DNA of 64,000 nucleotides from contig JANQNF010000027.1 in the NCBI GenBank assembly GCA_028279705.1, positions 1 to 64,000 of the forward strand, in the 5' to 3' direction. How positions within the stretch are numbered: position 1 is the stretch's first letter; each line of letters begins with the position of its first letter. Position numbers and translations under genes: made by a program. This stretch comes from an archaeon. Its GTDB lineage: Archaea > Aenigmatarchaeota > Aenigmatarchaeia > QMZP01 > JAFGSV01. Shown piece by piece: positions 46,130 through 52,360 of the stretch. The notes under the pieces were generated by a model. That model saw only the letters and a program-made list of their open reading frames with translations. It ran no database searches and was not told the origin of the DNA.

Positions 46130-46303
46130 CCCCTCAAACATAACTGCTTATTAGATAGCTACCGCTAATATTTTTGCATGTCAAAATGGTGATAGTTACT
46201 TATGAACGCACGGGTGTGGGGAGGGGCTACACCCTTACACTATGACTACCCCCCCGGTATGTCACTAGTCGGTGCACTACCCTACCCCACCTTACACGTT
46301 ACA
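46130..46303 (+). other. 174 bp C/G-tract non-coding region, candidate genome end
   Basis: No supported gene. It contains TTTTG-CATGT-CAAAA, GGGTGT...ACACCC around a GGGGAGGGG loop, and CCCCCCCGG, a base pattern unlike its AT-rich surroundings. A 53-codon frame from 46,202 crosses the promoter and is not convincing. It lies between the last array gene and the first early promoter, as expected for N4-type direct terminal repeats. Confidence 0.45.
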
Positions 46304-46322
46304 CATGCTCCGCATGGTATGG
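46304..46322 (+). promoter_or_regulatory. vRNAP hairpin promoter (early promoter A)
   Basis: CATGC-TCC-GCATG (46304-46316), a perfect 5-bp stem with TCC loop, so the template loop is GGA as in N4 vRNAP promoters. With the loop centre as -11, +1 falls at 46321 and the start is GGA, as expected. It reads into the 106 aa gene. Confidence 0.9.
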
Positions 46323-46359
46323 ACATGTCGTCCTTATTATTAACTATTGGAGCTATACA

Positions 46360-46680
46360 ATGACTACTACTGCTAACGTACGTATGACTGCTGGAACTTT
46401 ACTGGGTACTGTAAATGAAGCAGCTACTACTATTGCTGATACCTTTGGTACTGCAACTAAAGCTGTTGGTATGCTCAACTCATATGTCACTACTATGAGT
46501 GAGAAACAACGTATTCGTACTAAATTGGAAATGCATACATTTACCAATAAATTAGCTGAAGAAACAGCTATGCAAGATACTATCCGTAAGAAAGCTATCG
46601 TAGAATTCTGCAAAGATGAAAAGAATGCTGAACTCTATAAATCATCTTACGATGAAGTTATCGCTCTGCTATCTAAATAG
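46360..46680 (+). CDS. early helical protein
   Basis: 106 aa, first gene after promoter A, with GGAGCTATACA upstream. It is alpha-helical throughout: a Thr/Ala-rich amphipathic N-half (AATTIADTFGTATKAVGM) and a basic-acidic C-half (KQRIRTKLEMHTFTNKLAEE, KKAIVEFCKDEKNAEL). No family is recognised. An early host- or transcription-related role is likely by position only. Confidence 0.78.
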   Translation: MTTTANVRMTAGTLLGTVNEAATTIADTFGTATKAVGMLNSYVTTMSEKQRIRTKLEMHTFTNKLAEETAMQDTIRKKAIVEFCKDEKNAELYKSSYDEVIALLSK

Positions 46681-46687
46681 TAAAAGA

Positions 46688-46709
46688 GAATCTCCCTTCG
46701 GGGAGATTC
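46688..46709 (+). other. UUCG-capped hairpin without T-tract
   Basis: GAATCTCCC, loop TTCG, GGGAGATTC: 9-bp stem. The bases after it are AAAATTCATT, so it is not a standard intrinsic terminator. It may stabilise an RNA 3' end or be a pause for phage polymerase. Confidence 0.55.
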
Positions 46710-46764
46710 AAAATTCATTAGATAGTTTAACTAGATAGTTATCTACTTTAGTAGAAAGAAATCC

Positions 46765-46779
46765 TACTTCGGAGAAGTA
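46765..46779 (+). promoter_or_regulatory. ribosome-binding site inside a hairpin loop
   Basis: TACTTC-GGA-GAAGTA (6-bp stem). The SD core GGAG (46771-46774) is in the loop and first stem pair, 7 bases before ATG 46782. Folding could mask the site and control translation. The loop sequence recalls a promoter hairpin, but the stem lacks the required GC next to the loop. Confidence 0.5.
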
Positions 46780-46781
46780 AA

Positions 46782-46961
46782 ATGTCCCTAACAGATTGTA
46801 AATCTGAATCACCAAAAGAAGCTTTGGAAAACTTTGAGAAAGCTGCGAAAGCATTTGGTTTGTTAGAACAGCATGAAGGAACAATTGCTTATGCGATTGC
46901 CTACAATGCTCTAAAAGAAACTAAAGCTGAACTGTTAATCTGGATGTCTTACATTCCGTAA
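46782..46961 (+). CDS. small early protein
   Basis: 59 aa, fully helical and acidic (SPKEALENFEKAAKAFGLLE; AYAIAYNALKETKAELL). ATG has a hairpin-embedded Shine-Dalgarno. The stop lies 5 bases before promoter B. No homologue recognised. Codon use resembles the neighbouring genes. Confidence 0.7.
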   Translation: MSLTDCKSESPKEALENFEKAAKAFGLLEQHEGTIAYAIAYNALKETKAELLIWMSYIP

Positions 46962-46966
46962 AAACC

Positions 46967-46986
46967 AAGACGCTCCGCGTCTTAAG
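46967..46986 (+). promoter_or_regulatory. vRNAP hairpin promoter (early promoter B)
   Basis: AAGACGC-TCC-GCGTCTT (46967-46983): 7-bp perfect stem, TCC loop. +1 predicted at 46986, sequence GGA. Downstream gene starts at 47093, leaving a ~107-nt leader. Confidence 0.92.
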
Positions 46987-47092
46987 GATGTATTGAGTGC
47001 ATCCAATTCTGTATGAAATCTTAATCCTTTGTTTGGGTGTGCTTACCGACAAGCAAACTCAACAATCAAATCATTTATCTGGAGAGTATAAA

Positions 47093-47479
47093 ATGGGTAT
47101 TAAAACTTTTGGTGAAACCTTTGGTGCATCTGTTGCTAACAAATCTGTTGCCACTGCTGAACGTCCTAAAGCTAAGTTCTGGCTGAATATTGGCTATACA
47201 GCCAACGAAGGTACTGAAGATGCTAAGTTCATCTCACTGCCGACTGGTATTCCGCTGGATACTCAGGAGCATGTGAGCACTAAGTCCAGCAATGCTGACT
47301 TCCGTGCTATGCGTTGTGCACAGAACGATTTACTTGACCAGCTTCTGGCATTTGCCGAAGGTCTGGAGCCAGGTGATGAAGGCGTTATTCAACTTCAGGT
47401 TCAACTTCGTCGAGTCAAAGAAGAAGAAGCTGACATTCCGGCTAATGAGAATAAATATTCTCGTGCACTGACTTTCTAA
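47093..47479 (+). CDS. conserved-looking early protein after promoter B
   Basis: 128 aa with start ATG 47093 (CTGGAGAG upstream). An earlier in-frame GTG at 46997 lies in the leader and lacks a Shine-Dalgarno. It begins [19 protein letters not shown], continues with [14 protein letters not shown], and ends with a Gln/Arg/Glu helix ([16 protein letters not shown]). The mixed beta/alpha pattern and early location would suit a small DNA- or polymerase-binding protein, for example an RNAPII cofactor, but no domain is recognised. Confidence 0.78.
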   Translation: MGIKTFGETFGASVANKSVATAERPKAKFWLNIGYTANEGTEDAKFISLPTGIPLDTQEHVSTKSSNADFRAMRCAQNDLLDQLLAFAEGLEPGDEGVIQLQVQLRRVKEEEADIPANENKYSRALTF

Positions 47480-47488
47480 GCACTACAT

Positions 47489-47517
47489 GGACTCCCTTCG
47501 GGGAGTCCTTTTATTTT
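47489..47517 (+). terminator. intrinsic terminator
   Basis: GGACTCCC, loop TTCG, GGGAGTCC (47489-47508), followed by TTTTATTTT. Ends the promoter B transcript. Confidence 0.9.
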
Positions 47518-47582
47518 CTACTTTCTAAAAGCTATTCCTACTTTTAAGGGTAAAATAGACGAAGAGAGACTAAGAGGTAAGT

Positions 47583-48077
47583 ATGAAGAAACCATATGGC
47601 TATTGGCAGCAAACTGCTCACAATTTAGCCAAAATTCATGACCAATCTGATGCTCAGAGTAATGGGTACATATATGTAAAACGTGATGGTAAAACCGTAC
47701 TTTTACATGTGTGGATTTGGGAGCAAACCAACGGTGCTATACCCGAAGGGTATGAGATAGACCATGAAAATGGTATCCGTTGGGATTGTAGGTTAATTAA
47801 CCTACGATGCGTACCAAAGCTAATTAACTTAAGAAACTCAGCAAAGCAATCTAACAATACATCTGGTATTACTGGGGTAAGCATTATCACAGATAAAGGC
47901 AGAGAGTATTGGGTTGCTGTATGGAAAGAGCCTGTAACGGGCAAGCAGAAAATGAAACGCTTCAGTGTACTGAGGAATGGTTATGATATTGCTAAGCAAT
48001 TAGCTATTAATCATCGTACAGAAGTTCTAAAAGATTTAGTTAAAAATCATGGCTATACAGAACGTCATGGTATGTGA
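47583..48077 (+). CDS. HNH homing endonuclease with AP2-like domain
   Basis: 164 aa. The HNH core is LLHVWIWEQTNG, then PEGYEIDHENGIRWDCRLINL with the catalytic D-H and N, followed by a C-terminal AP2-type DNA-binding domain (TSGITGVSI, YWVAVWKE, KRFSVLRNGYDIAKQLA). Free-standing HNH genes of this kind are selfish elements in phage genomes. It lies in its own slot after a terminator. Confidence 0.9.
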   Translation: MKKPYGYWQQTAHNLAKIHDQSDAQSNGYIYVKRDGKTVLLHVWIWEQTNGAIPEGYEIDHENGIRWDCRLINLRCVPKLINLRNSAKQSNNTSGITGVSIITDKGREYWVAVWKEPVTGKQKMKRFSVLRNGYDIAKQLAINHRTEVLKDLVKNHGYTERHGM

Positions 48078-48100
48078 TTAGAGATATATAGGAGAAAGAA

Positions 48101-48253
48101 ATGAAGCTACTGGCAGAGATTCTATGTATTTTATTAATGATACTGCTGGTAGCTGCATTTCCGTGGCTATTAGCCGTAGGCGTAATTATTGGCATGTTCG
48201 CAGCCGGAGCAAATGATGCTCGTGGCAGAGATGAACCAGGTGGAGATGTATAA
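48101..48253 (+). CDS. small membrane protein
   Basis: 50 aa, ATG after GGAGAAAGAA. It has a long hydrophobic segment (AEILCILLMILLVAAFPWLL, AVGVIIGMFA), then a charged tail NDARGRDEPGGDV. First of three membrane-type peptides in a row. Unknown function; superinfection or envelope roles are possible. Confidence 0.7.
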   Translation: MKLLAEILCILLMILLVAAFPWLLAVGVIIGMFAAGANDARGRDEPGGDV

Positions 48254-48254
48254 C

Positions 48255-48335
48255 ATGACATATGTAATCGTAGCTGTTGTGTGGTTAGCTGTTGGCGTAT
48301 TCGTAGGTATGGCATTCGGGAGAATGGCTAAATGA
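48255..48335 (+). CDS. tiny membrane peptide
   Basis: 26 aa (MTYVIVAVVWLAVGVFVGMA and FGRMAK). It starts 1 base after the previous stop and its stop overlaps the next ATG (ATGA). The coupling and membrane-spanning composition support it as real, although no Shine-Dalgarno is clear. Confidence 0.58.
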   Translation: MTYVIVAVVWLAVGVFVGMAFGRMAK

Positions 48336-48517
48336 TTCTTAAATCAGTGCTATTACAACTGGCTGCACTAATTGCATTAATGTGGATGTCGTTGGGTATT
48401 GGTCTAATGTTTTACATAGATGAGTATCCAGTAGCAGCTTTTATCATGAATACTATAAGTATTCTAGGCGTATGTATTGCTAATGCTATAACAGACAAAG
48501 GTAAAAAAGATGCGTAA
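48332..48517 (+). CDS. two-helix membrane protein
   Basis: 61 aa, ATG in ATGA overlap. Segments LQLAALIALMWMSLGIGLM and AFIMNTISILGVCIANAI, short loop FYIDEYP, charged tail DKGKKDA. Resembles small phage membrane proteins of unknown role. Next gene overlaps its stop. Confidence 0.75.
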   Translation: MILKSVLLQLAALIALMWMSLGIGLMFYIDEYPVAAFIMNTISILGVCIANAITDKGKKDA

Positions 48518-48662
48518 ATCAATCTTAATGGGAACCAGAGAAGATGTTATTAAGCGTCGTGCTAAACAAGCTGCTATTGAATCAGTGCATAGTACTGATG
48601 ATAACAGAACATCTGTACCTGTTCGCCGTATCGTAACTTTCAATCATCCGTGCATTTTATAA
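48510..48662 (+). CDS. small basic protein
   Basis: 50 aa, starting ATG 48510 inside the preceding gene (AAAGGT 7 bases before). Basic (KRRAKQAAIES, PVRRIVTF), not hydrophobic. Ends at HPCIL just before a terminator. No family recognised. Confidence 0.65.
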   Translation: MRKSILMGTREDVIKRRAKQAAIESVHSTDDNRTSVPVRRIVTFNHPCIL

Positions 48663-48666
48663 TAGT

Positions 48667-48697
48667 GGCTCCCATTAGGGAGCTTCTATTTTTTATT
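48667..48697 (+). terminator. intrinsic terminator
   Basis: GCTCCC, loop ATTA, GGGAGC (48668-48683), followed by TTCTATTTTTT. Ends the small membrane gene unit. Confidence 0.87.
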
Positions 48698-48734
48698 TAG
48701 AATAGTTAGACATAGATAGATATTGGAGATAGCT

Positions 48735-48968
48735 ATGTTAATTACTGTAAAAAACAAAAAAGTAACAGTAGACCTGCACAATTCCATTGTAGTAGGTAAC
48801 CCTTCCGCAACAAAAGGTTATAGTGTATTGATTAATACTGATAACACTGCATCAGTTAGTGTTATTAATGGTACATTCATTGGTAACGGAACAAATTACT
48901 TTAAATTTATGTATTTAATTATTAAGTATGCCCACAGTATTTATCGTTCCGGTAAATGGAGAGCGTAA
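48735..48968 (+). CDS. hypothetical beta-rich protein
   Basis: 77 aa; ATG 48735 with TTGGAGAT six bases before. An in-frame TTG at 48723 is part of the Shine-Dalgarno region. Contains MLITVKNKKVTVDLHN, GYSVLINTDNTAS, then a basic tail (IYRSGKWRA). Likely a small beta-sandwich. No family recognised. Confidence 0.7.
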   Translation: MLITVKNKKVTVDLHNSIVVGNPSATKGYSVLINTDNTASVSVINGTFIGNGTNYFKFMYLIIKYAHSIYRSGKWRA

Positions 48969-48969
48969 A

Positions 48970-49281
48970 GTGACTCTAAATGAAATCATTTGTATTCCCC
49001 AGAATAAGGCTCGCATTGCAGACAGGAATATTCGTATTCACCTGCCAATGCCATTAGCTAATCCATTCAGTAAGTCTGAAAGACTGAACCAGGATGATGT
49101 AGATGTGGCTTATGAGGCATATCTGCGTAATCGTCTCATTGTAGGCGATAAGCTAATCACCGCTGAAATGGAAAAGATTGCTGGCTTTGTCATGGACAAA
49201 GCAGGTAAACCCGTAGGACTGATAGGCAATGAGCCAGAGGTCAATGTAATCCGTAAATTAATTATGGAGGCTATTGGATAA
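48970..49281 (+). CDS. divergent DUF4326-like protein (GTG start)
   Basis: 103 aa from GTG 48970, chosen because GGAGAG lies 6 bases upstream and the start is 1 base after the preceding stop; an ATG at 48928 would overlap that gene. It appears to be a degenerate relative of the DUF4326 protein 1.3 kb downstream: MPLANPF versus SPLGNPY, AYEAYLRNRL versus MYRIWLQEQ, EMEKIAGF...GKPVGLIGNEP versus the Cys-rich CFCYPKPC. The cysteines are gone, so any metal or catalytic site is lost. Confidence 0.65.
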   Translation: MTLNEIICIPQNKARIADRNIRIHLPMPLANPFSKSERLNQDDVDVAYEAYLRNRLIVGDKLITAEMEKIAGFVMDKAGKPVGLIGNEPEVNVIRKLIMEAIG

Positions 49282-49505
49282 TGTTGTATAACACTGATTA
49301 TGGACTATGCCCAATCTGCAACAAACGGAAAGGAGTTGCCAAACATAATAAGTGTTCCCGTATTCTTCAGAAGCGTAGAAATAAAGAAGAGTGGGATAAC
49401 ACTCTTAATTCACAGCGTGAGTACGAGAATAAGAGGACTGCTCGTAAAGCATCAACTCAGCTTATTCGTCGTAAGAATCACATTGAAGGATATCAGGGGG
49501 AATAA
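49281..49505 (+). CDS. small putative zinc-binding protein
   Basis: 74 aa, start overlapping the previous stop (TAATG). CPICNKRKGVAKHNKC provides C-x2-C and a nearby H/C, a treble-clef-like pattern, followed by a very basic part (RILQKRRNK, TARKAS, LIRRKN). Likely nucleic-acid binding. No family recognised. Confidence 0.72.
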   Translation: MLYNTDYGLCPICNKRKGVAKHNKCSRILQKRRNKEEWDNTLNSQREYENKRTARKASTQLIRRKNHIEGYQGE

Positions 49506-49789
49506 TGAAAATTATCACCTATCCTACTCATAAAATAGCACTCTATCTTAATCAAAAGATAGAAGTGCCATTATGGGTAAAATATATTGCAGTCTATCCT
49601 AATACGTATGGAAGCAGTGGTTCTGCATTGATTGGGTTTAGCCACAAGCCTAAATTCACTAAAAATGGTATCTGGAAAATAGACCGTAAGATTAAAAATA
49701 GCAGACAAGAGCAAATAGGTATCATCCGTAACTATGCTCCTGCTCGTAATGAAATTGAAGCCACTTTAAGTGAGGTAATAATACCGTGA
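49505..49789 (+). CDS. hypothetical basic protein
   Basis: 94 aa, in TAATG overlap with the previous gene. It looks like a small beta barrel with IEVPLWVKYIAVYPNTYG, then a Lys-rich helix (KNGIWKIDRKIKNSR). Unknown function. Confidence 0.72.
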   Translation: MKIITYPTHKIALYLNQKIEVPLWVKYIAVYPNTYGSSGSALIGFSHKPKFTKNGIWKIDRKIKNSRQEQIGIIRNYAPARNEIEATLSEVIIP

Positions 49790-49977
49790 ATATTGAAAAT
49801 ATAATCATAACAGTAGTTAACTCCAGTGGTACTTTCACAAAAGAAATGCCAATGGATATTAGTGGAGACTGGTTGCAGTGGGCTGCAAATAACTATGCAA
49901 CAGTGAACCAGGGCTATGTAACTATTACCAATAAAGCTGGAGATGTATTAGCTACTGCCGGAGATAAACCAGAATGA
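49786..49977 (+). CDS. small hypothetical protein (GTG start)
   Basis: 63 aa, starting with GTG in GTGA overlap. Two beta strands (IIITVVNSS; GYVTITNKAGDVLAT) around an aromatic helix (GDWLQWAANNY). Stop overlaps next start. No family recognised. Confidence 0.7.
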   Translation: MNIENIIITVVNSSGTFTKEMPMDISGDWLQWAANNYATVNQGYVTITNKAGDVLATAGDKPE

Positions 49978-50288
49978 CTACTATTGTAGTATTGCATGAC
50001 CCATCATTCACTGATGTGGATAAAATGATGCGTAATATTGATTACGTATCTCAGCATAGCAAGGCATTCGAAGGTGACTTCGAGCTGTTCTGCGAGGCTG
50101 AATCACCACTGGTTCCTATCCTGAAAGAATCTGGACTGCCATTCGGTACAGAAAACTTCCCAGAGAAACCAGACTTCGTAATTACATTCATCTATGACCT
50201 ACATGACGGTTCTAAAGCCAGTGAGCTAGCTATGAACCAGTGGAAATCACGTCGTCCTGTATGGCCTTTCCAGGTACTTAAACCATGA
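49974..50288 (+). CDS. hypothetical acidic protein
   Basis: 104 aa. Rossmann-like start (TTIVVLHDPSFTDVDKMM), then GDFELFCEAESPLVPILKE and DFVITFIYDLHDG. Coupled to neighbours by ATGA overlaps. Possibly nucleotide or sugar binding; not assignable. Confidence 0.75.
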   Translation: MTTIVVLHDPSFTDVDKMMRNIDYVSQHSKAFEGDFELFCEAESPLVPILKESGLPFGTENFPEKPDFVITFIYDLHDGSKASELAMNQWKSRRPVWPFQVLKP

Positions 50289-50665
50289 AGACTATTAAAC
50301 TAGGTGGCAACACCAATGCTTTGCTGGGTGTAGCTGCACGTCCAATTATCATTGTTAACAAACATCACGGTAAACCTGGTGAGTATATTGGACGTGGTTC
50401 ACCATTGGGTAATCCTTATCCAATTGGTGATAAATACAACCGCCAACAAGCTATTGCTATGTATCGGATATGGTTGCAAGAACAAATTGATAAGGGTAAT
50501 CCAGTTGTACTGGATGAACTTAATCGTCTGGGTAATAAAGCCATTGACGAGAAAGGACTGGCCTTACAGTGCTTCTGTTATCCGAAACCATGTCATGGTG
50601 AGGTTATTAAAGAGAAGCTCGTACAGGCCATGTACAAATACTTTGTGGAGAATCCAAATGGATAA
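50285..50665 (+). CDS. DUF4326 family protein
   Basis: 126 aa. Signature IIVNKHHGK, GEYIGRGSPLGNPYPIG, R-Q-Q-AIAMYRIWL, and CFCYPKPCHGEVI is the DUF4326 family, common in phages but uncharacterised. Conserved Cys/His at the C-terminus suggest metal binding or catalysis. It sits near a macro-domain-like gene, so a role in nucleotide metabolites is conceivable, not shown. Confidence 0.85.
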   Translation: MKTIKLGGNTNALLGVAARPIIIVNKHHGKPGEYIGRGSPLGNPYPIGDKYNRQQAIAMYRIWLQEQIDKGNPVVLDELNRLGNKAIDEKGLALQCFCYPKPCHGEVIKEKLVQAMYKYFVENPNG

Positions 50666-50843
50666 ACAGTGTAAATGTGGTAAAGGCTATGTATCCATAT
50701 GGGATAAAAAATGTGGCAAATGCCGAACTGAGAAAGAACAGAAAGACCATCAATACGCTCTTGATTGCGTATCTGAGGTTAATCCCAGCTCTCAAGAAGA
50801 TGCTATTAAATTCTATAAAGAAGTAAGGAGTCTTTGCAAATGA
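50658..50843 (+). CDS. small zinc-ribbon protein
   Basis: 61 aa. ATG 50658 overlaps the DUF4326 stop. Four-cysteine ribbon: C-K-C near the start, then KKCGKC. The remaining part is a charged helix (QEDAIKFYKEVRSLCK). It may bind nucleic acid. Stop overlaps the next gene. Confidence 0.72.
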   Translation: MDKQCKCGKGYVSIWDKKCGKCRTEKEQKDHQYALDCVSEVNPSSQEDAIKFYKEVRSLCK

Positions 50844-51226
50844 AAGAAATCTTCGTATTCGGTTCTAACCTGGCTGGTCGCCACGGTGGTGGTGCAGCTA
50901 AGACTGCATATAAGAAGCACGGTGCTCGTTGGGGTATGGGCGTAGGCCATTATGGTTGCAGCTATGCAATCCCAACCAAAGACCAGTCAATTAAGCCTAT
51001 GTCCCTGGAGGACATTGAAACATTCGTAGCAGCATTCATCCTATATGCAGCAGCACACCCAGAGTGGGACTTTAAGGTAACACGTATTGGTTGTGGACTG
51101 GCTGGTTATGAGGACAAGGATATTGCTCCTATGTTCCATAACGCTACAGGCAATGTAATGTTTGACGAAGCCTGGAAGCCATACATTCCTAATGGCGAAT
51201 GCTTCACCTATTGGGGAACCTTCTAA
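50840..51226 (+). CDS. macro-domain-like phage protein (A1S_2505 type)
   Basis: 128 aa; ATG 50840 with TAAGGAG upstream. Typical family line: EIFVFGSNLAGRHGGGAA, GVGHYGCSYAIPTKD, IKPMSLEDIETFV, KVTRIGCGLAGYEDKDIAP. The glycine-rich loops match ADP-ribose-binding macro folds. These proteins are frequent in phages with no proven function; removal of ADP-ribose from host or phage targets is a sensible idea. Confidence 0.82.
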   Translation: MKEIFVFGSNLAGRHGGGAAKTAYKKHGARWGMGVGHYGCSYAIPTKDQSIKPMSLEDIETFVAAFILYAAAHPEWDFKVTRIGCGLAGYEDKDIAPMFHNATGNVMFDEAWKPYIPNGECFTYWGTF

Positions 51227-51489
51227 TGACATATGAAGAACTATGGGCTGCTCAGGTCAGAGCCAGAGCACTCACACGGCACGACATCTACTGTGCACTA
51301 CAAGATGAACTAAAGAGCCGTACTAAGCTAGGTCACATATCGGGTTTCGTTAAAATACCTTTACGTAGCAAAGTATGGCCTTATCGGAAGAAAGGTAATG
51401 AATTTGACGGTAATGGTTTATATGTACGTATCGATTACCGTGACCATGTTGAAGACAATATTCGTATTGCCTTTTGGACTAAGCGTTAG
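51226..51489 (+). CDS. hypothetical protein before RNAPII
   Basis: 87 aa, ATG in TAATG overlap. Helix MTYEELWAAQVRARALTRHD, then a basic beta part (HISGFVKIPLRSKVWPYRKK, LYVRIDYRDH). Last gene before promoter C. Function unknown. Confidence 0.75.
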   Translation: MTYEELWAAQVRARALTRHDIYCALQDELKSRTKLGHISGFVKIPLRSKVWPYRKKGNEFDGNGLYVRIDYRDHVEDNIRIAFWTKR

Positions 51490-51494
51490 GTAAT

Positions 51495-51513
51495 AGCTGC
51501 TCCGCAGCTTTTG
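51495..51513 (+). promoter_or_regulatory. vRNAP hairpin promoter (early promoter C) before RNAPII
   Basis: AGCTGC-TCC-GCAGCT (51495-51509): 6-bp stem with TCC loop. +1 predicted at 51513 with GGT. Transcript leader is 29 nt to the RNAP1 start. It gives the virion polymerase direct control over synthesis of the second polymerase. Confidence 0.92.
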
Positions 51514-51541
51514 GTCATTAATCACATTTAGGAGATATGCG

Positions 51542-52360
51542 ATGTATTCATCTATTGAACATCAGAAGCAACTGGAAACTCTGTTTAACAAGAATCAACT
51601 AATTCCTCGTATGAGGAAAGAGTTCGAGGACTCCGAAGAAATCCAATTCACCAAGTACTTTGAGCATATTGGCATCGACCCTAAGCTGGGCATTGATGCA
51701 ATGGTGCAAATTGCTCTGCACAAGCGTGCTGACATTCCTACTATGGTTGGCTCACTCATGAGTCACAGTCAGGATGCTCAGTACATAGCAGACACTCTGC
51801 TTAAGATGGCAGAGCATGACTGCTTTGACTTCGACCCAAGTATCGACAAGTTCATCGTCATCTATGAAATCAGTGATGATGTACAACTGGAACTGGAAGC
51901 ATTCCAGTATCCGCTGCCTATCGTCAGTGAACCAAGAGAGGTTAAAGATAATCGTGGCTCAGGTTACTGGAATACTAAAGGCAGTATCATTCTCAAGAAG
52001 AACCACCATGAAATGGATGTGTGTCTCGACCACATTAACCGTATGAACAACCAACGACTCAGCATCAACTGGGACGTTGCCAAGTTCGTCAAAAACTCAT
52101 GGGCTAACCTGGATAAGCCTAAAGAAGGGGAATCCCGTCAGGACTTCCAGAAACGTGTACGTGCCTTCGAGAAGTATGACCGTACAGCTAAAGACGTTAT
52201 GGAACTGGTGACTAAAGAAGGTAACAACTTCTCACTTGACCATAAGTATGACAAGCGTGGACGTACCTATTCACAGGGCTATCACATCAACTATCAGGGA
52301 ACCAGTTGGAACAAGGCTGTAATTGAGTTCGCTGATAAGGAGTTAGTAAACGATGAGTAA
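51542..52360 (+). CDS. RNA polymerase II subunit 1 (N4 gp15)
   Basis: 272 aa (N4 gp15 ~269). It is the N-terminal part of a split T7-type polymerase. The C-terminal end holds the DxxGR motif, D237-K-R-G-R241, followed by YSQGYHINYQGTSW. RNAPII transcribes middle genes, needing a phage cofactor in N4. Shine-Dalgarno TTAGGAGATATG; transcribed from promoter C. Two small genes lie between it and subunit 2, unlike N4. Confidence 0.95.
   Translation: MYSSIEHQKQLETLFNKNQLIPRMRKEFEDSEEIQFTKYFEHIGIDPKLGIDAMVQIALHKRADIPTMVGSLMSHSQDAQYIADTLLKMAEHDCFDFDPSIDKFIVIYEISDDVQLELEAFQYPLPIVSEPREVKDNRGSGYWNTKGSIILKKNHHEMDVCLDHINRMNNQRLSINWDVAKFVKNSWANLDKPKEGESRQDFQKRVRAFEKYDRTAKDVMELVTKEGNNFSLDHKYDKRGRTYSQGYHINYQGTSWNKAVIEFADKELVNDE

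Noticed and set aside
46202-46363. 53-codon + strand frame ending in ATGA overlap with the 106 aa gene
   Set aside because: No Shine-Dalgarno, Pro/His/Gly-rich product, and it spans vRNAP promoter A, whose start lies inside the frame.
46765-46779. TACTTC-GGA-GAAGTA as a - strand vRNAP promoter
   Set aside because: Loop matches the template form but the base at -8 is T instead of G and there is no early gene in that direction.
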